Source: an uncultured Bacteroidales bacterium
GTDB taxonomy: Bacteria; Bacteroidota; Bacteroidia; Bacteroidales; Muribaculaceae
DNA: 64,000 nt
Direction of reading: 5' to 3'
Assembly: GCA_902762385.1 (NCBI GenBank)
Contig: CACWNQ010000012.1
Span: forward strand, 1 to 64,000
Shown here: piece by piece, positions 34,061-41,571 of the stretch
Layout: the number at the start of each line of letters is the position of its first letter
How positions within the stretch are numbered: the first letter of the stretch is position 1
The notes under the pieces: model-generated
Databases searched by the model: none
What the model saw: the letters and a program-made list of their open reading frames with translations, nothing else
Told to the model about the DNA's origin: nothing
Program-made: the position numbers and the translations under genes

Positions 34061-35182
34061 TTAGCCTATTACCATCATTGGCATGAGAAGAACGAGCAGG
34101 TCTTCGTTCTCACGTTGCTCGGCAGGCTTGAAGATGCCAGCACGAGAGGGATCCATGAGTTCGAGAGTGACCATTTCATTGTCAATGTTGTTAAGCACAT
34201 CGATAATGTTCTCGTCGTTGAAGCCAATAAGCATCTCGGCGCCAGTGTAGTCGCATGCTACAACTTCCTCACTCGACTTAGAGTAGTCGATGTCTTGAGT
34301 GGCTAGGTGAATCTGGTTCTCTTTAAGGTCAAACTTAACAAGACCACCAGGGCTAGCAGTAACCGACACACGCTTGATGGCAGCAAGCATAGTCAGGCGG
34401 TCGATGGTAAGTGTAAACTCGTTGTCCTGAGGAATAACCGAGTTGTAATTTGGGTAACGACCGTTGACAAATCGGCAAGAGAGAGTGTAGTCGGCACTCT
34501 CGAAAGTGGCGCTCTTAGAATCGATAGTGATTTTCACGTCGCCTTCTTGCTTGTCGAGGATGCTTGCCAGGATAGTGGCGGGCTTGGTGGGAAGGATGAA
34601 CGATTGTTCCATTCCTGTCTCGAGGTTAAGCTCGCGGAAACGTACCAACTTGTGGGTGTCGGTCGATACGAAAGCGATTTCATTGGGCTTGATGTCCCAG
34701 TAGATACCCATCATCATTGGGCGCAGCGACTCGGTGCCAACAGCGAAGACCGTCTGCTGAATACCTCTTGTCACTTTCTCGACTGGAAGAGTGAGCACTT
34801 TGGCGTTGTCTTCGCTTGGAGCTTTCACTGGGAACTCGTTGCCGTTCATGCCAATGAAGTTGAACTCACCATTCATGTATGTGATATTGATGGCAAGGTT
34901 CTGGTCGTTGATGTCGACTGTTAATCCCTGATCGGGTAGCTCCTTGAGCATGTCGAGCAGCTCCTTGACTCCTGCAGCGAACTTGCCGCTACCTTCGGCG
35001 TTGGTTACCTCCACGTGAGTGGTGAGGGTGGTTTCCTGGTCGCTTGCTGTAATAACTAGCGTGTTGCCGTTAAGGTTGAACAGGAAGTTGTTGAGGATAG
35101 AGATGGTGTTCTTTGAGTTAACCACTTTACTCACTGCCTGCAAGTGAGTTAATAACAGTTTGCTTTGAATGTTGAATTTCAT
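34061..35182 (-). CDS. dnaN: DNA polymerase III sliding clamp (beta subunit)
   Basis: 373 residues, standard length. DnaN dimerises into a ring on DNA that tethers the replicative polymerase. Three repeated clamp domains are visible, with the characteristic start MKFNIQSKLLLTHLQAVSKV and the C-terminal hydrophobic LLMPMMV that closes the peptide-binding pocket region. It is preceded by a -7 box and, further up on the other strand, tRNA-Ser. Confidence 0.97.
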   Translation of the reverse strand: MKFNIQSKLLLTHLQAVSKVVNSKNTISILNNFLFNLNGNTLVITASDQETTLTTHVEVTNAEGSGKFAAGVKELLDMLKELPDQGLTVDINDQNLAINITYMNGEFNFIGMNGNEFPVKAPSEDNAKVLTLPVEKVTRGIQQTVFAVGTESLRPMMMGIYWDIKPNEIAFVSTDTHKLVRFRELNLETGMEQSFILPTKPATILASILDKQEGDVKITIDSKSATFESADYTLSCRFVNGRYPNYNSVIPQDNEFTLTIDRLTMLAAIKRVSVTASPGGLVKFDLKENQIHLATQDIDYSKSSEEVVACDYTGAEMLIGFNDENIIDVLNNIDNEMVTLELMDPSRAGIFKPAEQRENEDLLVLLMPMMVIG

Positions 35183-35234
35183 TGTGTCGATATATTAATT
35201 GTTATTATATTACGAGTAGAGTTTTATTAACCTA

Positions 35235-35242
35235 CAAAGTTA
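35235..35242 (-). promoter_or_regulatory. -7 box (TAACTTTG) for dnaN
   Basis: Minus-strand TAACTTTG matches TAnnTTTG and lies about 52 nt upstream of the dnaN ATG at 35182. The -33 position is A/T-rich without TTTG. Confidence 0.6.
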
Positions 35243-35344
35243 GTTATTTATTTTAATATTTACTATTATTATAGTGAAAAATCGCATAATAAGTTATCAA
35301 CAACAGCCAAAATCGCAGTGTCTTAGCAAAAAAATGCAGTTTTG

Positions 35345-35376
35345 CTTGCAGGATTTAAAACTTCGTTGTAAATTTG
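35345..35376 (+). promoter_or_regulatory. promoter of tRNA-Ser
   Basis: CTTG at 35345-35348 (one mismatch to TTTG), 20-nt spacer, TAAATTTG at 35369-35376. A perfect TTTG lies at 35341-35344 with a 24-nt spacer. The tRNA begins about 50 nt downstream. Confidence 0.65.
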
Positions 35377-35425
35377 CACCCGTCAAAAATTGAAAACGAG
35401 AAGTTTTTGAAGTTAATTGGCGCTC

Positions 35426-35510
35426 GGAAAGATGGTAGAGTGGTCGATTACACCGGTCTTGAAAACCGGCGTGCCGAGAGGCACCGGGGGTTCGAATCCC
35501 TCTCTTTCCG
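35426..35510 (+). tRNA. tRNA-Ser (anticodon UGA)
   Basis: 85 nt without encoded CCA. The acceptor stem GGAAAGA pairs with TCTTTCC, with discriminator G at 35510. The anticodon stem CCGGT/ACCGG encloses loop CTTGAAA, anticodon TGA at 35460-35462. A long variable arm (GTGCCGAGAGGCAC region) and a T arm GGGGGTTCGAATCCC complete a class II serine tRNA. Its last bases form the core of the attachment site of the island that follows. Confidence 0.95.
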
Positions 35511-35514
35511 CAAA
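35495..35514 (+). repeat. left attachment site: 3' end of tRNA-Ser
   Basis: AATCCCTCTCTTTCCGCAAA, 20 nt covering the T-arm 3' strand, acceptor 3' strand and four downstream bases. An identical direct copy lies at 41443-41462. This is the classical arrangement left by tyrosine-recombinase insertion into a tRNA 3' end. Confidence 0.9.
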
Positions 35515-35518
35515 ATTT

Positions 35519-35558
35519 AGGCAACATGCTTATTATTAGCATATTGCCTTTATTATTT
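35519..35558 (+). terminator. terminator now following tRNA-Ser
   Basis: AGGCAACATGCT pairs with AGCATATTGCCT (one mismatch) around a 7-nt loop, followed by TTATTATTT. It lies inside the island, so the incoming element supplied a new terminator for the tRNA. Confidence 0.75.
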
Positions 35559-35568
35559 CTGAAATCAC

Positions 35569-35585
35569 GGGACGATACAGGGACG
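35569..35585 (+). repeat. island left-end direct repeat GGGACGATACAGGGACG
   Basis: 17 bp containing two GGGACG words. A copy with one substitution (GGGACGATATAGGGACG) lies in the same orientation at 41334-41350. Possible arm-type integrase-binding sites. Confidence 0.7.
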
Positions 35586-35627
35586 AAAATAGCTAAAAAG
35601 TCGTTGAGTTAGAACTAAAAATAATTG

Positions 35628-37754
35628 TTAATCCACACGTCCGTCACTGCTTTTGTTGATTTGCGCATCGCGGAATGACGTGTTCACGCTGTTGAAAGTG
35701 TAACTGAGGGTGAGTTTAACGCCTCGTGTGTCATACCTGTTGCGTTGCCATTGCTTGATATTGGAGAAGTCTATGCTCCAACGTGGTGTTACCGCCTCTC
35801 CGATAAGGTCGGTCAGTTCAATGGCTGTGCGCAGTCTGCCGTCAAGAAACGTCTTGCTCATGCCGATGTTCAATCTTAAAGTTCTGCCAATTCTCATATT
35901 GCTGTCATACCATGGACTTTGATAAGAGAACCGACTGAAAGCCTCGGCAGTTTTCCAAAACTTATAACTCAAATCGCATGAGACGTAGATATTGTGCTGT
36001 CCAAATTCTTTGTTAATCATTCCGCTAATGTCGGGCAACTTTGTGAATTGATAGCTATACTCAATCTCAGGGTCAATTCTTAGGCTACCTATATTCGTTG
36101 AATAAGACACTTTTAAAGTCACATCGTTGCTATATAAACTATTGATAGGTTGGTCAATGATGGCTCCTTTTTTACCATAGGGGAATGAACCAGTGACTAT
36201 CATATTGTTGATTCTTTTGAGGTCAACGCCAAGCGAGACATCCTTGATGTTGGCGAAGAATGCCAGTTTGTGAGTATAGACGTTTTCAAGATTTTCATTT
36301 CCTTTATCGTAATGCAGAGTGTCGCTATATACCACCGCCGGATTGAGTTGTGATATTGTGGGATAACCGACAAACATTGTGTAATATGTGCCAATGGAGT
36401 AACCATCCGCTATATTGTATTTCAAGCTGATATATGGACGTAAAACCAATGTGTGCTTGTCGCTGGCTGTTGCTGATTGTGTCAACTTTGTTATGTTGTG
36501 CATCAGTCTCGCCCCCAAGTCAAGTCTCAGCTTGTTTATTTTGCGACCCCATGAGCCGTAAAGGATGTTAGTGTAATCCTTTCTGATGGTTGGTTGCCCG
36601 ATACCGTCATTGATGAAGTCATAAGAGTTTTTAATGATACTAAGATTATATCCTAATCCCCAGTCATTGCCTTTATGCGAGAAGCGCCAGTTTGTTTCCG
36701 CGTCTAGCAAGTCATACTTCGAGTTGCTGGCGATATTCTTTGAGGTGAGAATGTTGTCAGTAGTGTTAAGGATGTCAATCAATTGTGTCTCACCTTTGTT
36801 CTGATGGGAATAACTGAGAGTTAGATTGAAGAAATGACCAGATGGAGAGAAGTATGTCATACCTGAGGTTAAATTGTGCCCTGATGATTTGCGATGCGGG
36901 ATAACCGTGTTTTCGTCAAGGGTTGCTTCAACGTCATTCATTGATAGTTGATGAATTTTATGCTCCTTGAAATCCACGTTGGTAGAGTTGCCTGAGTATT
37001 GGAGTATAAAATTAAGTGTTGGCTTTGCCAGATAGTTCAGTCCGATATTCCACAATGGGCCAGTCTTTATTGCGGTGTATTCAGAATCAAAAACATCGCT
37101 GTAGGCAGGTTTACCATCTGTGTTGAATATAGTCGTTCCGCCATTGTCATAGATTTTACGGTTTGCATATTGGCCTACCAGCGAACCTGAGAACGAGAAC
37201 TTGCCGTACTTGCCACTGAGATTGACCCAGCCGTCATCTGACACATGACGACGTATTTCAATATTGTTGGTCACAGATACACCAATGTAGTCTTTTAGTT
37301 GCTTTTTGAGCGTTATCTTTATCACTGCTCCCGATTCTGCAGAATACCTCACTCCAAGGTCACGGATTACCTCTATTTTGGAGACTTGGCTGGATGGTAT
37401 GGACAGCAGTATGTTTCGGTCTGCAACTTTCTGCTCGTTGATATAAATTGCACCAACGCTCATCGATCCACCAGCTTTGATGTTGTTGATGTCGTAGGTC
37501 ACTATGCCGGGAGTCCATCCGAGCATGTCATAAAGAGTGCCCGCCTCTCCAATATGAGTGCCCGACAGATTGCTGATTGAATAGTTTAATCCGTCTCTGT
37601 GGATAACCACTTTAGGAGCGATGACTGAGACCTCTTGAAGCAGCACATTTATACTATCGGCGGTTACGACATTTGTACTGTCGTCATTCACTTGACTTGC
37701 AGCCGAAAGACAAGCTAAAATACTGATTGCAAATAAATAAAGTCTTGTTTTCAT
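35628..37754 (-). CDS. outer-membrane beta-barrel protein, ECF module 3 (in island)
   Basis: 708 residues. Signal peptide to about residue 20, plug-like region (LLQEVSVIAPKVVIHRDGLNYS, YDMLGWTPGIVTYD, SSQVSKIEVIRDLGVRYSAESG) and a barrel ending in KLTLSYTFNSVNTS. It has neither an STN nor a carboxypeptidase-D-like domain. It is the last gene of the operon sigma, anti-sigma, 276-residue protein, barrel, after a 93-nt gap. Its sequence differs clearly from the other three barrels in the window. Ligand unknown. Confidence 0.87.
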   Translation of the reverse strand: MKTRLYLFAISILACLSAASQVNDDSTNVVTADSINVLLQEVSVIAPKVVIHRDGLNYSISNLSGTHIGEAGTLYDMLGWTPGIVTYDINNIKAGGSMSVGAIYINEQKVADRNILLSIPSSQVSKIEVIRDLGVRYSAESGAVIKITLKKQLKDYIGVSVTNNIEIRRHVSDDGWVNLSGKYGKFSFSGSLVGQYANRKIYDNGGTTIFNTDGKPAYSDVFDSEYTAIKTGPLWNIGLNYLAKPTLNFILQYSGNSTNVDFKEHKIHQLSMNDVEATLDENTVIPHRKSSGHNLTSGMTYFSPSGHFFNLTLSYSHQNKGETQLIDILNTTDNILTSKNIASNSKYDLLDAETNWRFSHKGNDWGLGYNLSIIKNSYDFINDGIGQPTIRKDYTNILYGSWGRKINKLRLDLGARLMHNITKLTQSATASDKHTLVLRPYISLKYNIADGYSIGTYYTMFVGYPTISQLNPAVVYSDTLHYDKGNENLENVYTHKLAFFANIKDVSLGVDLKRINNMIVTGSFPYGKKGAIIDQPINSLYSNDVTLKVSYSTNIGSLRIDPEIEYSYQFTKLPDISGMINKEFGQHNIYVSCDLSYKFWKTAEAFSRFSYQSPWYDSNMRIGRTLRLNIGMSKTFLDGRLRTAIELTDLIGEAVTPRWSIDFSNIKQWQRNRYDTRGVKLTLSYTFNSVNTSFRDAQINKSSDGRVD

Positions 37755-37847
37755 GTTGGTGAATTTATTGATAAATAGACATAGTTATGGCTGTTTACAT
37801 GATTTCGGTCACATAAACGATGTTATTAAAATGTATGGTAGGGACTT

Positions 37848-38678
37848 TTATTTACTCAGTCTTGCTTCAAGTATCTCTATGACCTGCTGCAGCAGGAGAA
37901 TACTCGATGCATCCTTGTGCTTTCGCTCAAATTCTGCTTTTGACAGTTTGATTTGACCGATGGCGACCTGTAGGTCGTCATGGTCGAGCATATCACACTC
38001 TTTCGCCAATGAGTAAAGCCCGGATAGATACAGAGATTCGCCATCTTTGAGCTTGTCAAGATAAAAGAACAGTTTTCTCATCCATATTTTGTTATCGTTC
38101 TTTGGCTCTGAAGGTGGGGTAACTGTGGGAGATTCTATTTGTGGTTTTATGGGTGCGTATGTGGTGATCAGCCTACCTGTGACTCCGCCATCTGACATTT
38201 CGCTCCACTCTATGGTGTAAGTAGTTCTGAACTGTGTGTCATCCTCGTTGATCAATCCTACTGTGTAGCAGTTGTCGGATTCAGTTCCCACAAGTGTGAA
38301 CTCGCTTTTATTATGATACAAGCGATACCCAGTATAAGAACGGTCTTTATTGCCGGTGATGCTCCAAAGAGTGTAGATGCCGCGTCTGGGAATCTTGCCA
38401 TCGTCCATCGCTTGGCTGATGGCCTCATACTGCACTCTCACGCTGTCGGTGTAACTGACGTCAGATTCAGGCAATACAAATTTATAGATTGTGAGCTCGC
38501 CTTCTTTCTCCCCGTTCTCGGGGTTGGAAAAGGTGTTGTGAACCTTCAGCGTGTTCTGCTTCTGGACGATAGGCGAATTATCTCCAAAGTAATATCTCAA
38601 CTTTGCGAAATATTCTTGAGCCATAGCCGCAGGTGCGATGAATATCGCCAGTGCAAGGATAATATACTTTGTTTTCAT
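37848..38678 (-). CDS. exported protein of ECF module 3, function unknown
   Basis: 276 residues with a signal peptide (MKTKYIILALAIFIAPAAMAQ). The N-terminal 170 residues look beta-rich, resembling a lipocalin-like or jelly-roll fold by eye (YFAKLRYYFGDNSPIVQ, RRGIYTLWSITGNKDRSYTG, FRTTYTIEWSEMSDGGVTG). A Pro-rich linker at about 175-195 is followed by a helical domain (IWMRKLFFYLDKLKDG to the end). Its ATG overlaps the anti-sigma stop by 4 nt. I do not recognise the family. Position suggests it works with the adjacent barrel. Confidence 0.72.
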   Translation of the reverse strand: MKTKYIILALAIFIAPAAMAQEYFAKLRYYFGDNSPIVQKQNTLKVHNTFSNPENGEKEGELTIYKFVLPESDVSYTDSVRVQYEAISQAMDDGKIPRRGIYTLWSITGNKDRSYTGYRLYHNKSEFTLVGTESDNCYTVGLINEDDTQFRTTYTIEWSEMSDGGVTGRLITTYAPIKPQIESPTVTPPSEPKNDNKIWMRKLFFYLDKLKDGESLYLSGLYSLAKECDMLDHDDLQVAIGQIKLSKAEFERKHKDASSILLLQQVIEILEARLSK

Positions 38679-39394
38679 AATCCAGGTATGTTAGTTGATT
38701 GGTTGTTGAATTGATTATCTATCTCTTGTTGCATATCCACATAAATTATTGAGCCGTTCTCGTCCTTCACGGCTTGGTAGCCCATGGCTTCCATGTCGAT
38801 GATGATGGCTCGCTGGTTCAGTTCTTCAAGTTCTCGTTGCAGCCGCCCGTTCTCTTGCAAAAGCAGTTCGTTCTGTGCTATCAGATTGGTCTGTGCTTCA
38901 TGATGTGAGACAGCCAAAGAATGCCTTTGCTTTCTCGACTGCTGCTTGATTGCAACGACGTCTGCTTTATTAGGTGCAGAAATGTTTTTGTCAGCTGATT
39001 CGTTCTCAGCCTCATGAGGATTGCCGGTTTTCTGGTCAATCGTCTCATCTTTTGGTTCTGCCTTTTGAGCGATTATCGGCGGTGAAATGGGCTGTGTGGT
39101 TTCTGGTTTGTATAAAACTTTGAAGCCGAAAACGAGTGCCACGATTGCCGCTGCCGCTGCAGGAATCCACCAAAGCCATTTGCGATGTGATGGTGAGGAA
39201 GTTTCGGGAAGCAAGTCTCCTTCCAGTCCACGGTCGATGTAACCGAACAAAGCCTGAAAATCTTCCCATTCGGCAGGCACCTCGTGAGTCGTGTTGAAAT
39301 ATTTGCTCAGCAACGACTCCTCCTCAATGGTGGTCTTGCCCGCCATGAATTTGTCGAGCAAGGTCTCTATCTGATGTCGTGAATATGGTTTCAT
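38675..39394 (-). CDS. probable anti-sigma factor, ECF module 3
   Basis: 239 residues. The N-terminal 60 residues (HQIETLLDKFMAGKTTIEEESLLSKYF) match the sigma-binding region of Bacteroidales anti-sigma proteins. A transmembrane helix lies at about 73-92 (WLWWIPAAAAAIVALVFGF). The periplasmic part is a charged linker, then a coiled coil (NELLLQENGRLQRELEELNQRAI), with no DUF4974. It overlaps the sigma gene by 4 nt. Signal sensed unknown. Confidence 0.78.
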   Translation of the reverse strand: MKPYSRHQIETLLDKFMAGKTTIEEESLLSKYFNTTHEVPAEWEDFQALFGYIDRGLEGDLLPETSSPSHRKWLWWIPAAAAAIVALVFGFKVLYKPETTQPISPPIIAQKAEPKDETIDQKTGNPHEAENESADKNISAPNKADVVAIKQQSRKQRHSLAVSHHEAQTNLIAQNELLLQENGRLQRELEELNQRAIIIDMEAMGYQAVKDENGSIIYVDMQQEIDNQFNNQSTNIPGL

Positions 39395-39891
39395 TGTCGT
39401 TCTCTGCGTAGTTTCTTGATTTGTTCCATAAGTTGTTTTCGTGCTCTTGCGAGCAATGTGCTCACGCTGTCTTCCTTTATTCCGAGCAGAGTTGCAATCT
39501 GCTGGTTGGAGTATCGCTCATCCTGACGCATTTTCAACACTGCGTGCAGGGTGGATGGTAGCTCCTTGATTTTCTGTTCGAGCCACTGTACGTCCTCTTG
39601 CTGTATGATTTCGTCCAACGGCGATGGATTGGTCTGACTTGCGGACTCTCCACTCTCTAACGGAAGCGGAGGCTTGCGACGCAAGTGGTTCAGCGATAAT
39701 CGGTGTGCAATCACTGAGGCAAAACCCACAGGATTGTAGAGCCGACTGTCGTCACGCATCTGCCATAGCCGCAACAGCGTCTCCTGGGCGATGTCTTGCG
39801 ACTCGTCATAGTCGAGGCCCATTGCTGTTGCTTTGTTTACGGCAGCAGCCCTCAGCTGTGGAGCTATCAGTTCAAATGCGTCAATAGTCAT
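39391..39891 (-). CDS. ECF RNA polymerase sigma factor, module 3
   Basis: 166 residues. Region 2 includes GLDYDESQDIAQETLLRLWQM, and region 4 includes LPSTLHAVLKMRQDERYSNQQIATLLGIKEDSVSTLLARARKQL, so the protein looks intact. A -7 box lies 24 nt upstream. It is the first gene of the four-gene operon carried by the tRNA-Ser island. Confidence 0.9.
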   Translation of the reverse strand: MTIDAFELIAPQLRAAAVNKATAMGLDYDESQDIAQETLLRLWQMRDDSRLYNPVGFASVIAHRLSLNHLRRKPPLPLESGESASQTNPSPLDEIIQQEDVQWLEQKIKELPSTLHAVLKMRQDERYSNQQIATLLGIKEDSVSTLLARARKQLMEQIKKLRRERQ

Positions 39892-39914
39892 TTACAAATT
39901 TCGTAATTTGCCGA

Positions 39915-39922
39915 CAAAATTA
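39915..39922 (-). promoter_or_regulatory. -7 box (TAATTTTG) for ECF module 3
   Basis: Minus-strand TAATTTTG fits TAnnTTTG, 24 nt before the ATG at 39891. No TTTG at -33. Confidence 0.5.
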
Positions 39923-40049
39923 CTAACTTTACATCTATATAACACATCACCCCCCACTTTTCAAACAAATGAAGAAATTTTTTTGAATAAGTGGAAATAA
40001 ACTGATGCTTTATTTTTCAGAAAAACTAATTTATTTTGTCTATTGTTTG

Positions 40050-40057
40050 TACCTTTG
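40050..40057 (+). promoter_or_regulatory. -7 box (TACCTTTG) for the DUF1016 gene
   Basis: TACCTTTG fits TAnnTTTG and lies 22 nt before ATG 40080, which supports that start over the in-frame ATG at 40005. Confidence 0.55.
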
Positions 40058-40079
40058 TAGCGATAAAATCACAAAGATT

Positions 40080-41260
40080 ATGGCAGAAAACATCACTATT
40101 GTTCCTAACCAATCTGAACTGGAAACTCAATTCGCGTTTGTTAACTCGTTGATTGAGAGGTATCGCTCATCAGCAATAGCTATGGTTAATACAACAGCAT
40201 TGCAGATGTATTGGGAAATAGGTCAATATATTTCATTGCAACTTAAGTCTGCCCGATGGGGGACGAAAGTTGTCGGTGACTTAGCGGACTATCTAAAAAG
40301 GCAAAATCCCAGAAGACGAGGTTTGAGCAAAAGGAATCTTTATAACATGGTAAAATTTTATGATGTTTATAGCCGACCTATATTCATTGACCGTATTTCA
40401 CAATTAAATATTAATGAATTTGTGCAATTGCCAACTGCACAAATTCAAGATACCACAATTGTGCAGTTGCCAACTGCACAAATTCAAGATACCACAATTG
40501 TGCAGTTGCAACTGCACAATTAGAAACAGCGAATAATAAACAACTTCCAGCATTATTAACAATTACAACGTTTACCAATCATGTGGAAATCATGAACCGC
40601 TGTCGCAGTGATGAGGAGCGTATATTCTATATGCTATACGCTCGGCATCAAGGTCTGAAGACTGAGGAGTTGCGTCGTTGCATTATTAATCAGACCTTCT
40701 CGTCATTAATGGACAAGGAAAAAATGTTGTCGCCCAAACTGCTAGCTGATTATCCTGAATCGGAGTTTATGCTCAAAGACAAAGCGGTTGTTGACTTTCT
40801 CAATTTGCCCCCAAAGCATAATGAGCACCATTTACACAAAGGTTTGCTTGAACACATGAAAGCGTTCATTTTAGAATTAGGCAAAGATTTTTTGTTCATT
40901 GAGAGTGAATTTGGAGTACAAGTTGGTGGTTCCACAAAAAGAATCGACTTGTTGTTTTTCCATCGAGCTTTGCAATGTTTGGTGGCGATAGAACTGAAGG
41001 CAGTTGATTTTCAGCCTGAGTTTGTGGGTAAGATGGATATGTATCTCGAAGCACTGGATCGTGATGTGAAACGAGATAATGAGAATCCGAGCATTGGCAT
41101 TATTCTTTGTCCTTCGGCCGACAGGAGCATGGTGGAATATACATTGAGCCGATCATTAAGTCCAACAATGATAGCCGAGTATCAGCGCAAACTAATTCCT
41201 AAAGAGGTTATGAAAAAATCATTGGAGGAATACTGTGCTTTCTTAAAAGAGAACAAATAA
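40080..41260 (+). pseudogene. DUF1016 (YhcG-like) PDDEXK nuclease gene broken by a frameshift
   Basis: Two reading frames, 40080-40523 and one open to 41260 (first ATG 40583), make one DUF1016 protein if a single base is restored. The N-terminal part has the DUF1016_N domain (LIERYRSSAIAMVNTTALQMYWEIGQYI, GLSKRNLYNMVKFYDVY). The C-terminal part holds the nuclease core (FGVQVGGSTKRIDLLFFHRALQCLVAIELK), with Asp and the E-x-K pair intact. The break lies in a 39-bp tandem repeat: two units read TTGCCAACTGCACAA, the third reads TTGCAACTGCACAA, losing one C near 40509. This could be a true mutation, length variation or a sequencing error. DUF1016 genes are common in defence and mobile islands. Confidence 0.85.
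40422..40519 (+). repeat. 39-bp tandem repeat, 2.5 copies, in the DUF1016 gene
   Basis: Copies at 40422-40460 and 40461-40499 differ at one base; a third partial copy (40500-40519) lacks one C. It encodes repeats of VQLPTAQIQDTTI. Within each unit, TGCAGTTG-CCAACTGCA is a small inverted repeat. The copies sit between the two DUF1016 domains. Confidence 0.9.
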
Positions 41261-41333
41261 TTAAATGTAACTTTTAAAATAAAAAATCAGGGTTTATTAA
41301 CAGTCTATCAGCGAGTTAAAAGGTCTTCGTGCT

Positions 41334-41350
41334 GGGACGATATAGGGACG
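41334..41350 (+). repeat. island right-end direct repeat GGGACGATATAGGGACG
   Basis: 17 bp with one difference from the copy at 35569-35585, in the same orientation. It lies 92 nt before the right attachment site. Confidence 0.7.
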
Positions 41351-41442
41351 GTAATAAGCGAAAAACGACCAAAAACGGCAATAATCAAAAATGTAACTAT
41401 TTGAAAATCAGTTATTGTTGCCTTGAAAAGAGTAATACATTC

Positions 41443-41462
41443 AATCCCTCTCTTTCCGCAAA
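41443..41462 (+). repeat. right attachment site, copy of the tRNA-Ser end
   Basis: AATCCCTCTCTTTCCGCAAA, identical over 20 nt to 35495-35514. It is probably the displaced original 3' end of the tRNA gene. Confidence 0.9.
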
Positions 41463-41467
41463 GCATT

Positions 41468-41499
41468 AAAGCTGGTTGAGAAAACTCAACCAGCTTTTT
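41468..41499 (+). terminator. probable original tRNA-Ser terminator
   Basis: AAAGCTGGTTGAG pairs perfectly with CTCAACCAGCTTT (13 bp, 4-nt loop), followed by TT. It starts 6 nt after the right attachment copy, as expected for the terminator of the undisturbed tRNA gene. Confidence 0.8.
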
Positions 41500-41571
41500 G
41501 TTTGTGTTCATTATGGAGCTTGCTGGAGTGAAATAGCAAGTCAAAAGAGAATGCCTTGAGCAAAATAGTTG

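Larger units (their letters stand above)
35511..41462. mobile_element. 6-kb genomic island in tRNA-Ser, no integrase seen
   Basis: Bounded by the 20-bp direct repeat of the tRNA-Ser end. A second pair of 17-bp direct repeats lies just inside both ends. Cargo: a third ECF sigma, anti-sigma, exported protein and outer-membrane barrel operon, and a frameshifted DUF1016 nuclease gene. No integrase, relaxase, phage or transposase gene is present, so the island is either a remnant or moves with help from elsewhere. A perfect hairpin terminator after the right copy (41468-41499) is probably the original tRNA terminator. Confidence 0.75.

Noticed and set aside
35297..35542. 81-codon minus-strand frame across tRNA-Ser containing GIRTPG
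   Set aside because: This phrase is the familiar artefact of translating the antisense strand of a serine tRNA.
40422..40519. Possible CRISPR array
   Set aside because: Only 2.5 directly adjacent 39-bp copies without spacers, and they encode part of the DUF1016 protein; no cas genes in the window.
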